Shown here: one piece after another, positions 19,135-26,850 of the stretch
Layout of the letters: each line of letters opens with the position of its first letter
Numbering within the stretch: position 1 is the first letter of the stretch
NCBI RefSeq assembly: GCF_040450955.1
Contig: NZ_CP144373.1
Location: forward strand, 1,344,486-1,408,485
Length of the DNA stretch: 64,000 nt
Reading direction: 5' to 3'
Source of the DNA: Thermodesulfovibrio sp. 3907-1M
GTDB taxonomy: Bacteria; Nitrospirota; Thermodesulfovibrionia; Thermodesulfovibrionales; Thermodesulfovibrionaceae
The notes under the pieces: model-generated
Database searches by the model: none
Told to the model about the DNA's origin: nothing
Seen by the model: only the letters and a program-made list of their open reading frames with translations
Program-made: the position numbers and the translations under genes

Positions 19135-19875
19135 ATGCAAGTTAAGGCCAATGACAGAATTGAAACTTTTCATGATCTTGTCAGGGTTCTCAAAACTCAT
19201 CCTGAATGGCTTGAAGAACTCAGACAACTTATTTTAACTACTGAACTCATTGAACTACCGAAAAAATTTGAAGAATTCATAGAAAACGAATTTAAACCTT
19301 TAAAGAAAAAAGTAGATAAATTAGAAGAAGATGTGGCAGTGCTTAAACAAGATGTGGCAGTGCTTAAACAGGATGTGGCAGTGCTTAAACAGGATGTGGC
19401 AGTGCTTAAACAGGATGTGGCAGTGCTTAAACAGGATGTAAAAATATTAAAGGATGATGTTGGAATGCTTAAAGGTGACATGTTTGAAATGAAATTAAAG
19501 GATAAGGCACCTTCCCGTTTTGGCTTCATCATCAGAAGATGTAAGGTTTTAAGTGCTGAAAAATATGTAGAAATTTTAGACGACGCCCTTGATGAAAACA
19601 AAATTACCTTTGAAGAAAGAGAAGATGCTCTTGATGTTGACCTTGTTGCAACCGGTGTTTTGACGAAGGATCCGACAAAAAAAGTCTTCCTCGTTGCCGA
19701 AGCCTCTGTAAAAGCTGATAAAAGAGATATAGAAAGAGCTTATAGAAGAGCCCAGATTTTTAAAAAAGCTACAGATACTGAAACCTTAGCTGTTGTGGTC
19801 TGCAAAGAAAAAACACAGGGTGCCATAAAAAAAGCTCAAGAACTGGATGTTATTCTAATAAATGTTCTACGCTGA
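19135..19875 (+). CDS. coiled-coil protein with PD-(D/E)XK-like C-terminal domain
   Basis: Unknown function, 246 residues from the ATG (a TTG two codons earlier is possible). Residues about 50-115 form a long coiled coil containing five identical heptads (VAVLKQD) encoded by a 21-base tandem repeat. The C-terminal 130 residues, with DVDLVATG, then FLVAEAS and a pattern of paired helices, match the look of restriction-like nuclease folds found in many cyanobacterial, archaeal and thermophile proteins of unknown role (DUF3782-like group). The usual E-x-K lysine is E-x-S here, so activity is uncertain. It overlaps the endonuclease Q gene by 14 bases, which hints at a DNA-related role. Confidence 0.82.
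   Translation: MQVKANDRIETFHDLVRVLKTHPEWLEELRQLILTTELIELPKKFEEFIENEFKPLKKKVDKLEEDVAVLKQDVAVLKQDVAVLKQDVAVLKQDVAVLKQDVKILKDDVGMLKGDMFEMKLKDKAPSRFGFIIRRCKVLSAEKYVEILDDALDENKITFEEREDALDVDLVATGVLTKDPTKKVFLVAEASVKADKRDIERAYRRAQIFKKATDTETLAVVVCKEKTQGAIKKAQELDVILINVLR
19330..19434 (+). repeat. five tandem 21-base units inside the coiled-coil gene
   Basis: Five consecutive units of 21 bases (each beginning GATGTGGCAGTGC) are identical apart from the last base of the first unit. Each adds exactly one heptad (VAVLKQD), so gain or loss of a unit keeps the frame and lengthens or shortens the coil by one heptad. Near identity at the DNA level, including third codon positions, shows recent expansion. Confidence 0.95.
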
Positions 19876-21124
19876 TCTTCATATTCATTCCAGATTCTCA
19901 AGAGCAACAAGCAAAGAAATGATTCCTGAGGTAATTGAGCAGTGGGCTCAGCTCAAAGGCATAAAACTAATTGGAACAGGTGATTTCACCCATCCAGAAT
20001 GGCTCAGGGAAATAGAAAAAAAATTAAATGAGGAAGGAAATGGACTGTTTACCCTTAAAAAACAATATCGCCTTGATGTGCCCGATTCCTGCAAAGAGGA
20101 TATATTTTTCATCCTATCCTCTGAAATAAGCTGCATTTATCAAAAAAATAATAAATTAAGGAAAATTCATCTTGTAATTTTATCGCCCTCAATAAGGGAT
20201 GTTACAAAAATAAATCATGCTTTATCTCACATAGGGAGTCTTGGTTCAGATGGTAGACCCATTCTTGGAGTTGATGCAAAGGAAGTTATGAAAATAATTT
20301 TTGATATTTCACCATCTTCAATGATAATTCCAGCCCACGCATGGACTCCTCATTTTTCCGTGTTTGGATCTCAGTCAGGTTTTGACAGTCTAACTGAATG
20401 CTTTGAAGAACTTACTCCTTACATCTATGCAATTGAAACAGGTCTGAGTTCTGATCCACCAATGAACTGGCGTCTCAGTGAACTTGACAGAGTAATTCTT
20501 GTTTCAAATTCTGATGCCCATTCACCAGGAAAAATTGGCAGAGAAGCAAACATCTTTGATACTGAAATGAATTACAATGCCATTGCTCAAGCAATAAAAA
20601 CAGGTAAGGGATTTCTTGGCACAGTAGAGTTTTTCCCTGAAGAGGGAAAATATCATTATGACGGACACAGAGCATGTGGAGTAAGATTATCACCTAAGGA
20701 GACAATAAAAAGAAATTATTTATGTCCTGTATGTGGTAAAAAAGTTACTGTTGGAGTAATGCATAGAGTTGAACTCCTTTCTAATAGACCTGAAGGGTTT
20801 AAACCTAAACAGTCCTTTCCTTTTAAATCCATCATTCCTTTACCTGAGATAATTGCTGAAATAAAAGATAGTTCTCCGCAGTCTAAATCAGTGTTTGATA
20901 CATATATGAAAGCCCTTTATAAACTGGGGAATGAATATGATATACTTTTGAAAAAAGATTTAGCGGAAATTGAAAAATTTGATTCAAAACTGGCAGAAGC
21001 AATTAAACGAATGAGAGATGGAAAGGTTTATGTAGAAGCTGGATATGACGGAGAATATGGCAAAATAAGAGTTTTTGGTGAACCTATTGAAAGAGAGATT
21101 AAAGGGCAGGCAATCCTTTTTTAA
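19862..21124 (+). CDS. endonuclease Q-type PHP-domain nuclease
   Basis: Homologue of endonuclease Q (TIGR00375 group), 420 residues, the usual length. In Pyrococcus and some Bacillus this enzyme cuts DNA 5' of deaminated bases and abasic sites. The PHP metal site starts with DLHIHSRFS (Asp5, His7, His9), then GTGDFTHP, PAHAWTP and SNSDAHSP. A two-Cys knuckle CPVCGKK preceded by ACGVR lies near residue 280-300, and the end KVYVEAGYDGEYGKI is typical. It ends with its stop codon touching the ATG of a helicase gene, so the two are surely coupled. The assignment is strong; activity on deaminated DNA is inferred from the family. Confidence 0.87.
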   Translation: MFYADLHIHSRFSRATSKEMIPEVIEQWAQLKGIKLIGTGDFTHPEWLREIEKKLNEEGNGLFTLKKQYRLDVPDSCKEDIFFILSSEISCIYQKNNKLRKIHLVILSPSIRDVTKINHALSHIGSLGSDGRPILGVDAKEVMKIIFDISPSSMIIPAHAWTPHFSVFGSQSGFDSLTECFEELTPYIYAIETGLSSDPPMNWRLSELDRVILVSNSDAHSPGKIGREANIFDTEMNYNAIAQAIKTGKGFLGTVEFFPEEGKYHYDGHRACGVRLSPKETIKRNYLCPVCGKKVTVGVMHRVELLSNRPEGFKPKQSFPFKSIIPLPEIIAEIKDSSPQSKSVFDTYMKALYKLGNEYDILLKKDLAEIEKFDSKLAEAIKRMRDGKVYVEAGYDGEYGKIRVFGEPIEREIKGQAILF

Positions 21125-22783
21125 ATGAATCTTAATAAAAATCAAAAAATAGCAGCAGAAACTTCAGAGAAAATATGCTGTGTTCTTGCAGGTCCTGGCA
21201 CTGGTAAAACTCTTACAATAACTGCAAAGATCATTCATCTACTGCAGAAAGGTATAAAACCTCAGGAAATTGCTGCACTTACTTTCACCCAAAAAGCAGC
21301 CATTGAAATGAAGCAGAGAGTTATAAATAGCCTGAAACAAAAAGAAAACATACCTTTTATAGGCACCTTTCATCTTTTATGCCTAAAACTTTTAAGAGAA
21401 TTTTTGCCAGATAAGGAAAAGCATTTTCAACTATGCACAAGAACAAAACAGAGAGAAATAATCTCTGATTTATACGGGAAAAATGCCGATAAAGCAATTG
21501 AAAAAATAACAAAATTCAAAAATACAGCTACACCTCTGGATAAAAACATCTTACTGGTCTACGAAAAATACGAAGAAAAAAAGAGACAGCTTAATCTTCT
21601 CGATTTTGATGATCTATTGCTAAAAACTCTTGAATTAATCAATAAAAACCAGATTCCACCTCTTTTTTCTTATATAATCGTTGATGAATTCCAGGATATA
21701 AACAAGATTCAGTATGAACTTGTAAAAGGATTGCTCAAAGAGAATGGTTTTCTTGCAGTATTTGGTGATCCTGACCAGGCTATTTATTCTTTCAGAGGCT
21801 CAGAAATTGAACTTTTTTTAAAACTACCACAAGATTTTCCAGATTTAACTCTTATAAATCTGTCTCTTAATTATCGTTCTCAGAAAAATATAATAGAAGC
21901 TTCAAATAAGTTTATCACAGCAAACACGAAAAGGTTTTCTAAAAGAGTTGAAGCTACAAGAAAAATAAAATCTCCTCTAATCCTTTTTGAAGTTGAAGAC
22001 GAACATGAGGAAGCCAGAATCATTGTTAAAGAAATAAAGTCAAGAGTTGGTGCAACAGATTTTACAGAACTCTATAAGAACAAAGAAGAAACACCCTATA
22101 GTTTTTCAAGTTTTGCAGTTCTTACAAGAACAAATGCTCAGCTTAAAATCATTAAAGATTTTTTAAAAAAAGAAGGAATCCCAGTAAAAACTATAAAGAA
22201 AGATGCAGAACACTGGATATCTTCAATTATAAAGAAACTTACTGAAGTAATGAGTAACTCATCGGAAAAACTTTTTACAAATATGCCATTAAAAGATTTT
22301 CTTGAATCATTTGGAATCTATGAAGGATTATCAGAAATGGAAATCTTTATGTTAAGCAACATGGCAAAGACATATAAAAATGGCAAACTTATAGAGCAGA
22401 TACAGGCATTCATTGATGAAGTCTCCGCAATGACACCTCTTGATCTATTTCCAGAAAGCCTGAATGCAGTAAGCCTGCTTACTCTTCACAGTTCAAAGGG
22501 TCTTGAATTTCCTGTTGTTTTCATCGCAGGTTTTGATGAGGGTCTGATTCCCTATACTCTGGCATCTGATACTGATGTAGAGGAAGAAAGAAGGCTCTTT
22601 TATGTTGGAATGACACGGGCAATGGATGACTTAATACTTATTCATTCAAGGCAAAGACTCATAAATGAGAAAAAATTAAATATGTGTGTTTCTTCTTTTC
22701 TTAAAGATATACCAGCAGAATACATAAAAATAAAAAAGGTCCGGTCAAACAGAACCGGACCAAGACAAAAAGGTCTTTTTTAA
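21125..22783 (+). CDS. UvrD/Rep-family superfamily 1 helicase, short form
   Basis: DNA helicase, 552 residues, shorter than UvrD or PcrA (about 700). All core motifs are present: Q-like [20 protein letters not shown], Ia [70 protein letters not shown]. Most of the missing length is in the 2B and C-terminal parts. The start ATG follows the endonuclease Q stop with no gap. Likely job: unwinding at a nick made by that nuclease (inference). Its last 15 codons contain an intrinsic terminator. Confidence 0.93.
   Translation: MNLNKNQKIAAETSEKICCVLAGPGTGKTLTITAKIIHLLQKGIKPQEIAALTFTQKAAIEMKQRVINSLKQKENIPFIGTFHLLCLKLLREFLPDKEKHFQLCTRTKQREIISDLYGKNADKAIEKITKFKNTATPLDKNILLVYEKYEEKKRQLNLLDFDDLLLKTLELINKNQIPPLFSYIIVDEFQDINKIQYELVKGLLKENGFLAVFGDPDQAIYSFRGSEIELFLKLPQDFPDLTLINLSLNYRSQKNIIEASNKFITANTKRFSKRVEATRKIKSPLILFEVEDEHEEARIIVKEIKSRVGATDFTELYKNKEETPYSFSSFAVLTRTNAQLKIIKDFLKKEGIPVKTIKKDAEHWISSIIKKLTEVMSNSSEKLFTNMPLKDFLESFGIYEGLSEMEIFMLSNMAKTYKNGKLIEQIQAFIDEVSAMTPLDLFPESLNAVSLLTLHSSKGLEFPVVFIAGFDEGLIPYTLASDTDVEEERRLFYVGMTRAMDDLILIHSRQRLINEKKLNMCVSSFLKDIPAEYIKIKKVRSNRTGPRQKGLF
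22738..22781. terminator. bidirectional terminator embedded in the helicase 3' end
   Basis: Stem GGTCCGGT (22738-22745) pairs perfectly with ACCGGACC (22754-22761) around an 8-base loop. Read on the minus strand it is followed by TTTTTTATTTTT, a complete intrinsic terminator for the DJ-1/PfpI gene. On the plus strand a second small hairpin AAGAC/GTCTT with six Ts (22762-22781) follows and can stop the helicase operon. Both lie within helicase codons, and the two genes overlap tail to tail by 4 bases. Confidence 0.85.
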
Positions 22784-23364
22784 ACTTTTATTTCTGTACC
22801 AAGAAGCTCAAGAAACTTTCTTATCCACTCTGGATGAGCTGGCCAGGCAGGTGCTGTTACAATATTTCCATCTACACAAGCATTTGAAAAAGTTGAATTT
22901 ACTTCACACCACTTTCCACCGGCAAGTAAAATTTCTGCCTTTACTGCAGGATAGGCAGTAAGAGTTCTGCCCTTTATAACATTTGCGGCAGTCAAAAGCT
23001 GAATTCCATGACATATGGCAGCAACAGGTTTGCCTGATTCAACAAAATGTTTTACTATTTCTAATACTTTATCATTAAGTCTCAGATATTCAGGAGCTCT
23101 TCCACCTGGAATTACAATGGCATCATAATTTTCAGGTTTAATTTTTTCAAAATCTGCATTTAACATAAAATTATGACCTCTTTTTTCTGTGTATGTCTGA
23201 TCTCCTTCAAAATCGTGCACAGCAGTTTTTACAGTTTCGCCTGCTTTTTTCCCCGGACAAACTGCATGAACAGTATGTCCCACCATCTTGAGTATCTGGA
23301 ATGGCACCATTGCCTCATAGTCTTCCACAAAATCTCCAACAAGCATTAAAATTTTTTTAGACAT
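22780..23364 (-). CDS. DJ-1/PfpI family protein
   Basis: Class I amidotransferase-like fold, 194 residues. The nucleophile elbow AAICHGIQ holds Cys118 followed by His119, as in PfpI-type proteases and deglycases, and [11 protein letters not shown] is the matching upstream loop. Members act as stress-induced proteases, hydratases or glyoxalases; sequence alone does not choose. The ATG at 23364 follows AGGGGGTG. It is a single-gene unit converging on the helicase. Confidence 0.92.
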   Translation of the reverse strand: MSKKILMLVGDFVEDYEAMVPFQILKMVGHTVHAVCPGKKAGETVKTAVHDFEGDQTYTEKRGHNFMLNADFEKIKPENYDAIVIPGGRAPEYLRLNDKVLEIVKHFVESGKPVAAICHGIQLLTAANVIKGRTLTAYPAVKAEILLAGGKWCEVNSTFSNACVDGNIVTAPAWPAHPEWIRKFLELLGTEIKV

Positions 23365-23390
23365 ACCACACCCCCTATGATTTTGTTTGA

Positions 23391-23416
23391 GGCTGTATCA
23401 TTTTTATTGAACAGCC
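23391..23416 (-). repeat. palindrome-flanked copy of a 21-base interspersed repeat
   Basis: AGGCTGT and ACAGCCT flank an AT-rich loop upstream of the DJ-1/PfpI gene. On the minus strand the 21 bases at 23394-23414 (starting CTGTTCAATA, ending TGATACA) are identical to 39308-39328 on the plus strand, 16 kb away. Such shared ends suggest a relic of a small mobile element or insertion-sequence end. Confidence 0.75.
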
Positions 23417-23462
23417 TTTTTATTTATTATAAACTGTTTATGTTAAGATATTGTTACGCCCT

Positions 23463-24239
23463 ATGAAAAAATATAGCAGGGTAAAAAAAATACTGGCAGA
23501 GTTACAGGATTTCTATCTTCTTTGCATAAACTCCATTTTAAAACTTTTTAAAAGACCTCTATACTTTGATGATATAATTGAGCATATGGAGTATGCTGGT
23601 TCTGCCTCTGTTTTTATTGTATCTCTGGTCTGTCTTTTTGTAGGAATGGCTCTCAGTCTACAACTCAGTGCTGAACTCAGCAGACTTGGATTAAAGATGT
23701 ACACAGGTAAAATTGTCGGTATTGCAGTAATAAGAGAAATTGGTCCCCTTGTAACCGCACTGGTTTTTATAGGTAGAGTTGGTGCTGGACAGACTGCTGA
23801 AATTGGCTCAATGATTCTCGGACATCAGATAGACACCTTAAGGGTTTACGGAATTGATCCTGTTAAAAAAGTAGTAATTCCAAGAGTAATTGCATCAGTT
23901 GTAATGCTCCCTTGTCTTACAATAATAGGAGACCTCGTATGTCTTATTGGAGGCTACTACATAGCAGTTTTTGTCAGTAATCAGAGCGGTTCTTTTTATT
24001 GGTCAAGCATTATTAGAGAATTAAATTTTCAAAATGTCTTCTCCGGCTCAGTAAAACCCTTTATATTCGGATATCTTATCTCCTGTATAAGCTGTTTTTA
24101 CGGACTTACAACCCGTGGAGGTGCAAAAGGTTTAAGAACCTCAACCACAAAAGCAGTGGTTACATCAATTGTTGTTGTAATCGCTACTGATTTTATACTA
24201 ACAAGAATTTTACTCTATGCACTGGGGTTTACTGTATGA
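23463..24239 (+). CDS. mlaE: MlaE-family ABC transporter permease
   Basis: Inner-membrane permease of the phospholipid transport ABC family, 258 residues from the ATG (an in-frame TTG four codons upstream is also possible). The family core is present: VGMALSLQLSAELSRLG, the long loop with EIGPLVTALVFIGRVGAG, and GLRTSTTKAVVTS near the end. It overlaps the ATPase gene by 4 bases. MlaD, the usual MCE-domain partner, is not found directly downstream. Confidence 0.92.
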   Translation: MKKYSRVKKILAELQDFYLLCINSILKLFKRPLYFDDIIEHMEYAGSASVFIVSLVCLFVGMALSLQLSAELSRLGLKMYTGKIVGIAVIREIGPLVTALVFIGRVGAGQTAEIGSMILGHQIDTLRVYGIDPVKKVVIPRVIASVVMLPCLTIIGDLVCLIGGYYIAVFVSNQSGSFYWSSIIRELNFQNVFSGSVKPFIFGYLISCISCFYGLTTRGGAKGLRTSTTKAVVTSIVVVIATDFILTRILLYALGFTV

Positions 24240-24973
24240 TAATCTTTGATGATGTATGGTTCTCTTACGGAGACAGAGAAGTCCTCAAAGGTGTGAGCTT
24301 TACTGCAGAATTTGATGAACAAATAGCTGTTCTTGGCGAAAGCGGTGAAGGAAAAACAACCATCTTAAAACTGATTCTGGGTTTAATCACACCGGACAAA
24401 GGAAAAATTATAATAGATGGTATTGATATAACCAAACTAACTGAAGAAGAACTTATTCCTGTAAGAAGAAAGTTTAGCATTGTTTTTCAAGAAGGAGCTC
24501 TTTTTGACTCTCTGCCTGTGAAAGAAAACGTAGCTTTTTTCATGAGGGAACTTTTAAAACTTCCTGATGAAGAAGTTTATCGGAGGGTAAGAGAATTGCT
24601 TAAACGTGTTGGAGTTGAAGATGCAGAGGAACTCATGCCAGAAGAACTAAGTGGAGGCATGCACCGAAGAGTAGCCATTGCCCGTGCTCTGGCAGTGGGG
24701 AAAACAAAGATGTTTCTTTATGATGAGCCAACCGCAGGACTTGATCCTATCAATTCTGAACGAATTATTCAGCTAATTAAAGATTTAGCAGACAGAGAAA
24801 ATATAGGTTTCATGATAATAACTCATATGGTTTATGTAGCATGGCAACTTTGCAATAGATTTATTTTTCTTAAAGATGGATATATCTTATTTGATGGCAA
24901 TAGAGAGGAACTCATTAAAACCCAAATTCCTGTTGTAAAGGATTTCATAAAAGAGCTATTTTTTAAAGTGTAG
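24236..24973 (+). CDS. mlaF: MlaF-type ABC transporter ATPase
   Basis: ATP-binding partner of the MlaE permease, 245 residues. Walker A GESGEGKTT at about 34-42, signature LSGGMHRRVAIARAL, Walker B MFLYDEPTAGLDP and H-loop ITHMV are visible. The MHRR in the signature is typical of MlaF-like rather than sugar or amino-acid importers. The pair likely moves lipids between the two membranes. A strong hairpin without a T-run follows. Confidence 0.92.
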   Translation: MIIFDDVWFSYGDREVLKGVSFTAEFDEQIAVLGESGEGKTTILKLILGLITPDKGKIIIDGIDITKLTEEELIPVRRKFSIVFQEGALFDSLPVKENVAFFMRELLKLPDEEVYRRVRELLKRVGVEDAEELMPEELSGGMHRRVAIARALAVGKTKMFLYDEPTAGLDPINSERIIQLIKDLADRENIGFMIITHMVYVAWQLCNRFIFLKDGYILFDGNREELIKTQIPVVKDFIKELFFKV

Positions 24974-25004
24974 CAAGATTCAATGCAGAAATCTCTGAAG
25001 TTGC

Positions 25005-25049
25005 CTTAGAGACTGGTTTAACATTCTGAACGGTAAACCAGTCTCTAAG
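25005..25049. terminator. perfect 16-bp hairpin between convergent mlaF and hcp
   Basis: CTTAGAGACTGGTTTA (25005-25020) is perfectly complementary to TAAACCAGTCTCTAAG (25034-25049), with a 13-base loop. It lies between the stop codons of convergent genes. Neither strand has a clear T-run after the stem, so it is not a textbook intrinsic terminator. It could block read-through in both directions or protect 3' ends. Confidence 0.6.
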
Positions 25050-25083
25050 TAAAAGCGTCACACAGTTTTAGTTTATCGCATTT

Positions 25084-26700
25084 TCATGAACCCAGTATTT
25101 CTTTTAAGTCTTCATCCGCTGTTTTGATTGGCTTTATACTAAAATTATCAACAAGAACTGTCAAAACATTAGGGCTTACAAAGGCAGGAAGGCTTGGTCC
25201 GAGACGGATGTTCTTAATACCGAGATAAAGCAGTGTCGTAAGAATTGCAACTGCTTTCTGTTCAAACCATGAAAGAATCAGAGAAAGTGGAAGCTCGTTT
25301 ACACTTACATTGAAAGCCTTTGAAAGCGCCAGAGCTATCTGGATTGCTGAATAGGCATCATTGCATTGACCCACATCAAGAAGTCTTGGAATTCCTTCAA
25401 TTGAACCAAGTTCTTTATCAAAAAATCTGAATTTACCACAGGCAAGAGTAAGAATAACAGTGTCTTTTGGTGCTTTTTCAACAAACTCTGTGTAATAGCT
25501 TCTACCAGGTTTTGCACCGTCACAACCTCCCACAAGGAAGAAATGTCTTATTTTACCAGCTTTAACAAGCTCAATTACTTTATCGGCAACGCTTAAAACA
25601 GCATTTCTTGCAAAGCCTACCATTACGGTTTTTTCTTCTCTGTCCTCTGGAAAACCTGGCAACTCAAGAGCTTTTTCAATTACAGGTGTAAAATCCTTAT
25701 CTTTGATATGTCTTACCCCGGGCCAGCCAACAACACCTGTTGTGAAGATTCTGTCTTTGTAGGACTCCTGAGGTTTAATTATACAGTTTGTGGTCATTAA
25801 AATTGCTCCGGGAAACTCAGCAAACTCCTTCTGCTGGTTCTGCCATGCTGTGCCGTAATGTCCATAAAAATGCTTATATTTCTTCAACTCTGGATATCCA
25901 TGACAGGGAAGCATCTCTCCGTGGGTGTAAACATATATGCCCTTTCCTTCTGTCTGTTGTAAAAGAAGCTCAAGGTCTCTCAGGTCGTGACCAGAGACTA
26001 CAATTGCCTTGCCTTTTTTATAACCCAGTGGAACTGCCGTAGGAACAGGATGTCCGTATTTGCCAGTGTTGGCAGCATCAAGAAGCTCCATTGTTTTGAG
26101 ATTAACCTCTCCGGCTTTCAAAACCATATTAAGCCAGTAATTCATATCTCCATCTCTCTGCATGGCATCAAGGGCATCATAAATAAAGGCATAGACAGAG
26201 TCATCTTCTTTGCCAAGAATTGCTGCATGGTCAGCATATGCTGCGATTCCTTTTATTGCATAAAGAGTAGTCTCTTTAAGCGATTGAATGTCAGGATCCG
26301 GAGAATTCTGAAATAACTTTTTATTTGCCTCTTCACCCTGCTTTATCAGTTCTTCCATTGAATCAACAGGAAAGATGCGGCAGGCATCTGTTTCCTTAAC
26401 TGTGTAACCTTTTTCCTTGAGTTCTTCTCTGATTTTTACTGCTTCATAGATAAAATTTCTTATTGCCTCAGAATCAAAATTAACATTGGTAAGTGTTGCA
26501 AAGAGAGCTTCAACAGTAAATCTTTTAATTTTGTTGTCCAGCCTGTTTTCCCTGAGTGCTTCCTTTGCATAAGTAGAAAGTCCCTGAAGGCAGTAGATTA
26601 ACAAATCTTGAAGATATGCCGTATCTGGCTGTTTCCCGCACACACCCAGTTTTGTGCATGCTACCTGATTTGCTGTTTGTTCACATTGTCTACAAAACAT
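25084..26700 (-). CDS. hcp: hybrid cluster protein (hydroxylamine / nitric oxide reductase)
   Basis: Iron-sulphur enzyme of nitrosative-stress defence, 538 residues. The N-terminal cluster ligands are Cys3, Cys6, Cys15 and Cys21 (MFCRQCEQ, then CTKLGVC), the class I spacing of strict anaerobes. Hybrid-cluster residues lie in ATLACGKFRF, GQCNDAYSAI and GGCDGAKPGRSYY. The ATG follows GAGGAGG. No Hcr reductase is adjacent. Upstream is an FNR-type operator at -41.5, so induction by a Crp/Fnr-type activator such as HcpR is expected. Confidence 0.96.
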   Translation of the reverse strand: MFCRQCEQTANQVACTKLGVCGKQPDTAYLQDLLIYCLQGLSTYAKEALRENRLDNKIKRFTVEALFATLTNVNFDSEAIRNFIYEAVKIREELKEKGYTVKETDACRIFPVDSMEELIKQGEEANKKLFQNSPDPDIQSLKETTLYAIKGIAAYADHAAILGKEDDSVYAFIYDALDAMQRDGDMNYWLNMVLKAGEVNLKTMELLDAANTGKYGHPVPTAVPLGYKKGKAIVVSGHDLRDLELLLQQTEGKGIYVYTHGEMLPCHGYPELKKYKHFYGHYGTAWQNQQKEFAEFPGAILMTTNCIIKPQESYKDRIFTTGVVGWPGVRHIKDKDFTPVIEKALELPGFPEDREEKTVMVGFARNAVLSVADKVIELVKAGKIRHFFLVGGCDGAKPGRSYYTEFVEKAPKDTVILTLACGKFRFFDKELGSIEGIPRLLDVGQCNDAYSAIQIALALSKAFNVSVNELPLSLILSWFEQKAVAILTTLLYLGIKNIRLGPSLPAFVSPNVLTVLVDNFSIKPIKTADEDLKEILGS

Positions 26701-26734
26701 AGTTAAACCTCCTCAGAAGCATTGTTTATAATTA

Positions 26735-26776
26735 ATTTTACTCTATTTAATCAGCAGAAAATATGATTTAAATCAT
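26735..26776 (-). promoter_or_regulatory. hcp promoter with FNR/HcpR-type operator at -41.5
   Basis: A perfect palindrome ATGATTTAAATCAT (26763-26776) contains TGAT-N4-ATCA, the core of FNR-family sites. On the minus strand TAAAAT at 26735-26740 fits a -10 box, placing transcription start at 26728. The palindrome centre (between 26769 and 26770) is then exactly 41.5 bases upstream, the position of a class II activator site that replaces the -35 box. No TTGACA-like -35 is present, as expected. Confidence 0.75.
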
Positions 26777-26832
26777 GTTTTCAACAAGAATTCTACAACT
26801 TTTGTTTTTTTATTGAAATTTTGTTTTTCTAT

Positions 26833-26850
26833 ATGTCATATTTATGACAT
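26833..26850. promoter_or_regulatory. 18-base palindrome covering the start of the sigma-54 activator gene
   Basis: ATGTCATA, two bases, TATGACAT: arms of 8 bases are perfectly inverted. Its last two bases are the first two of the ATG of the 26849 gene. It could be an operator for a Crp-like or self-acting repressor. It differs from the hcp operator 60 bases away, so a different protein may bind. Confidence 0.5.

Noticed and set aside
19197-19601. minus-strand frame with repeated TATSCLS units
   Set aside because: It is only the reverse reading of the 21-base tandem repeat in the coiled-coil gene.
23407-23433. promoter TTGAAC/TATAAA before mlaE
   Set aside because: Spacing is only 15 bases and the -35 lies in the interspersed repeat; not enough to call.
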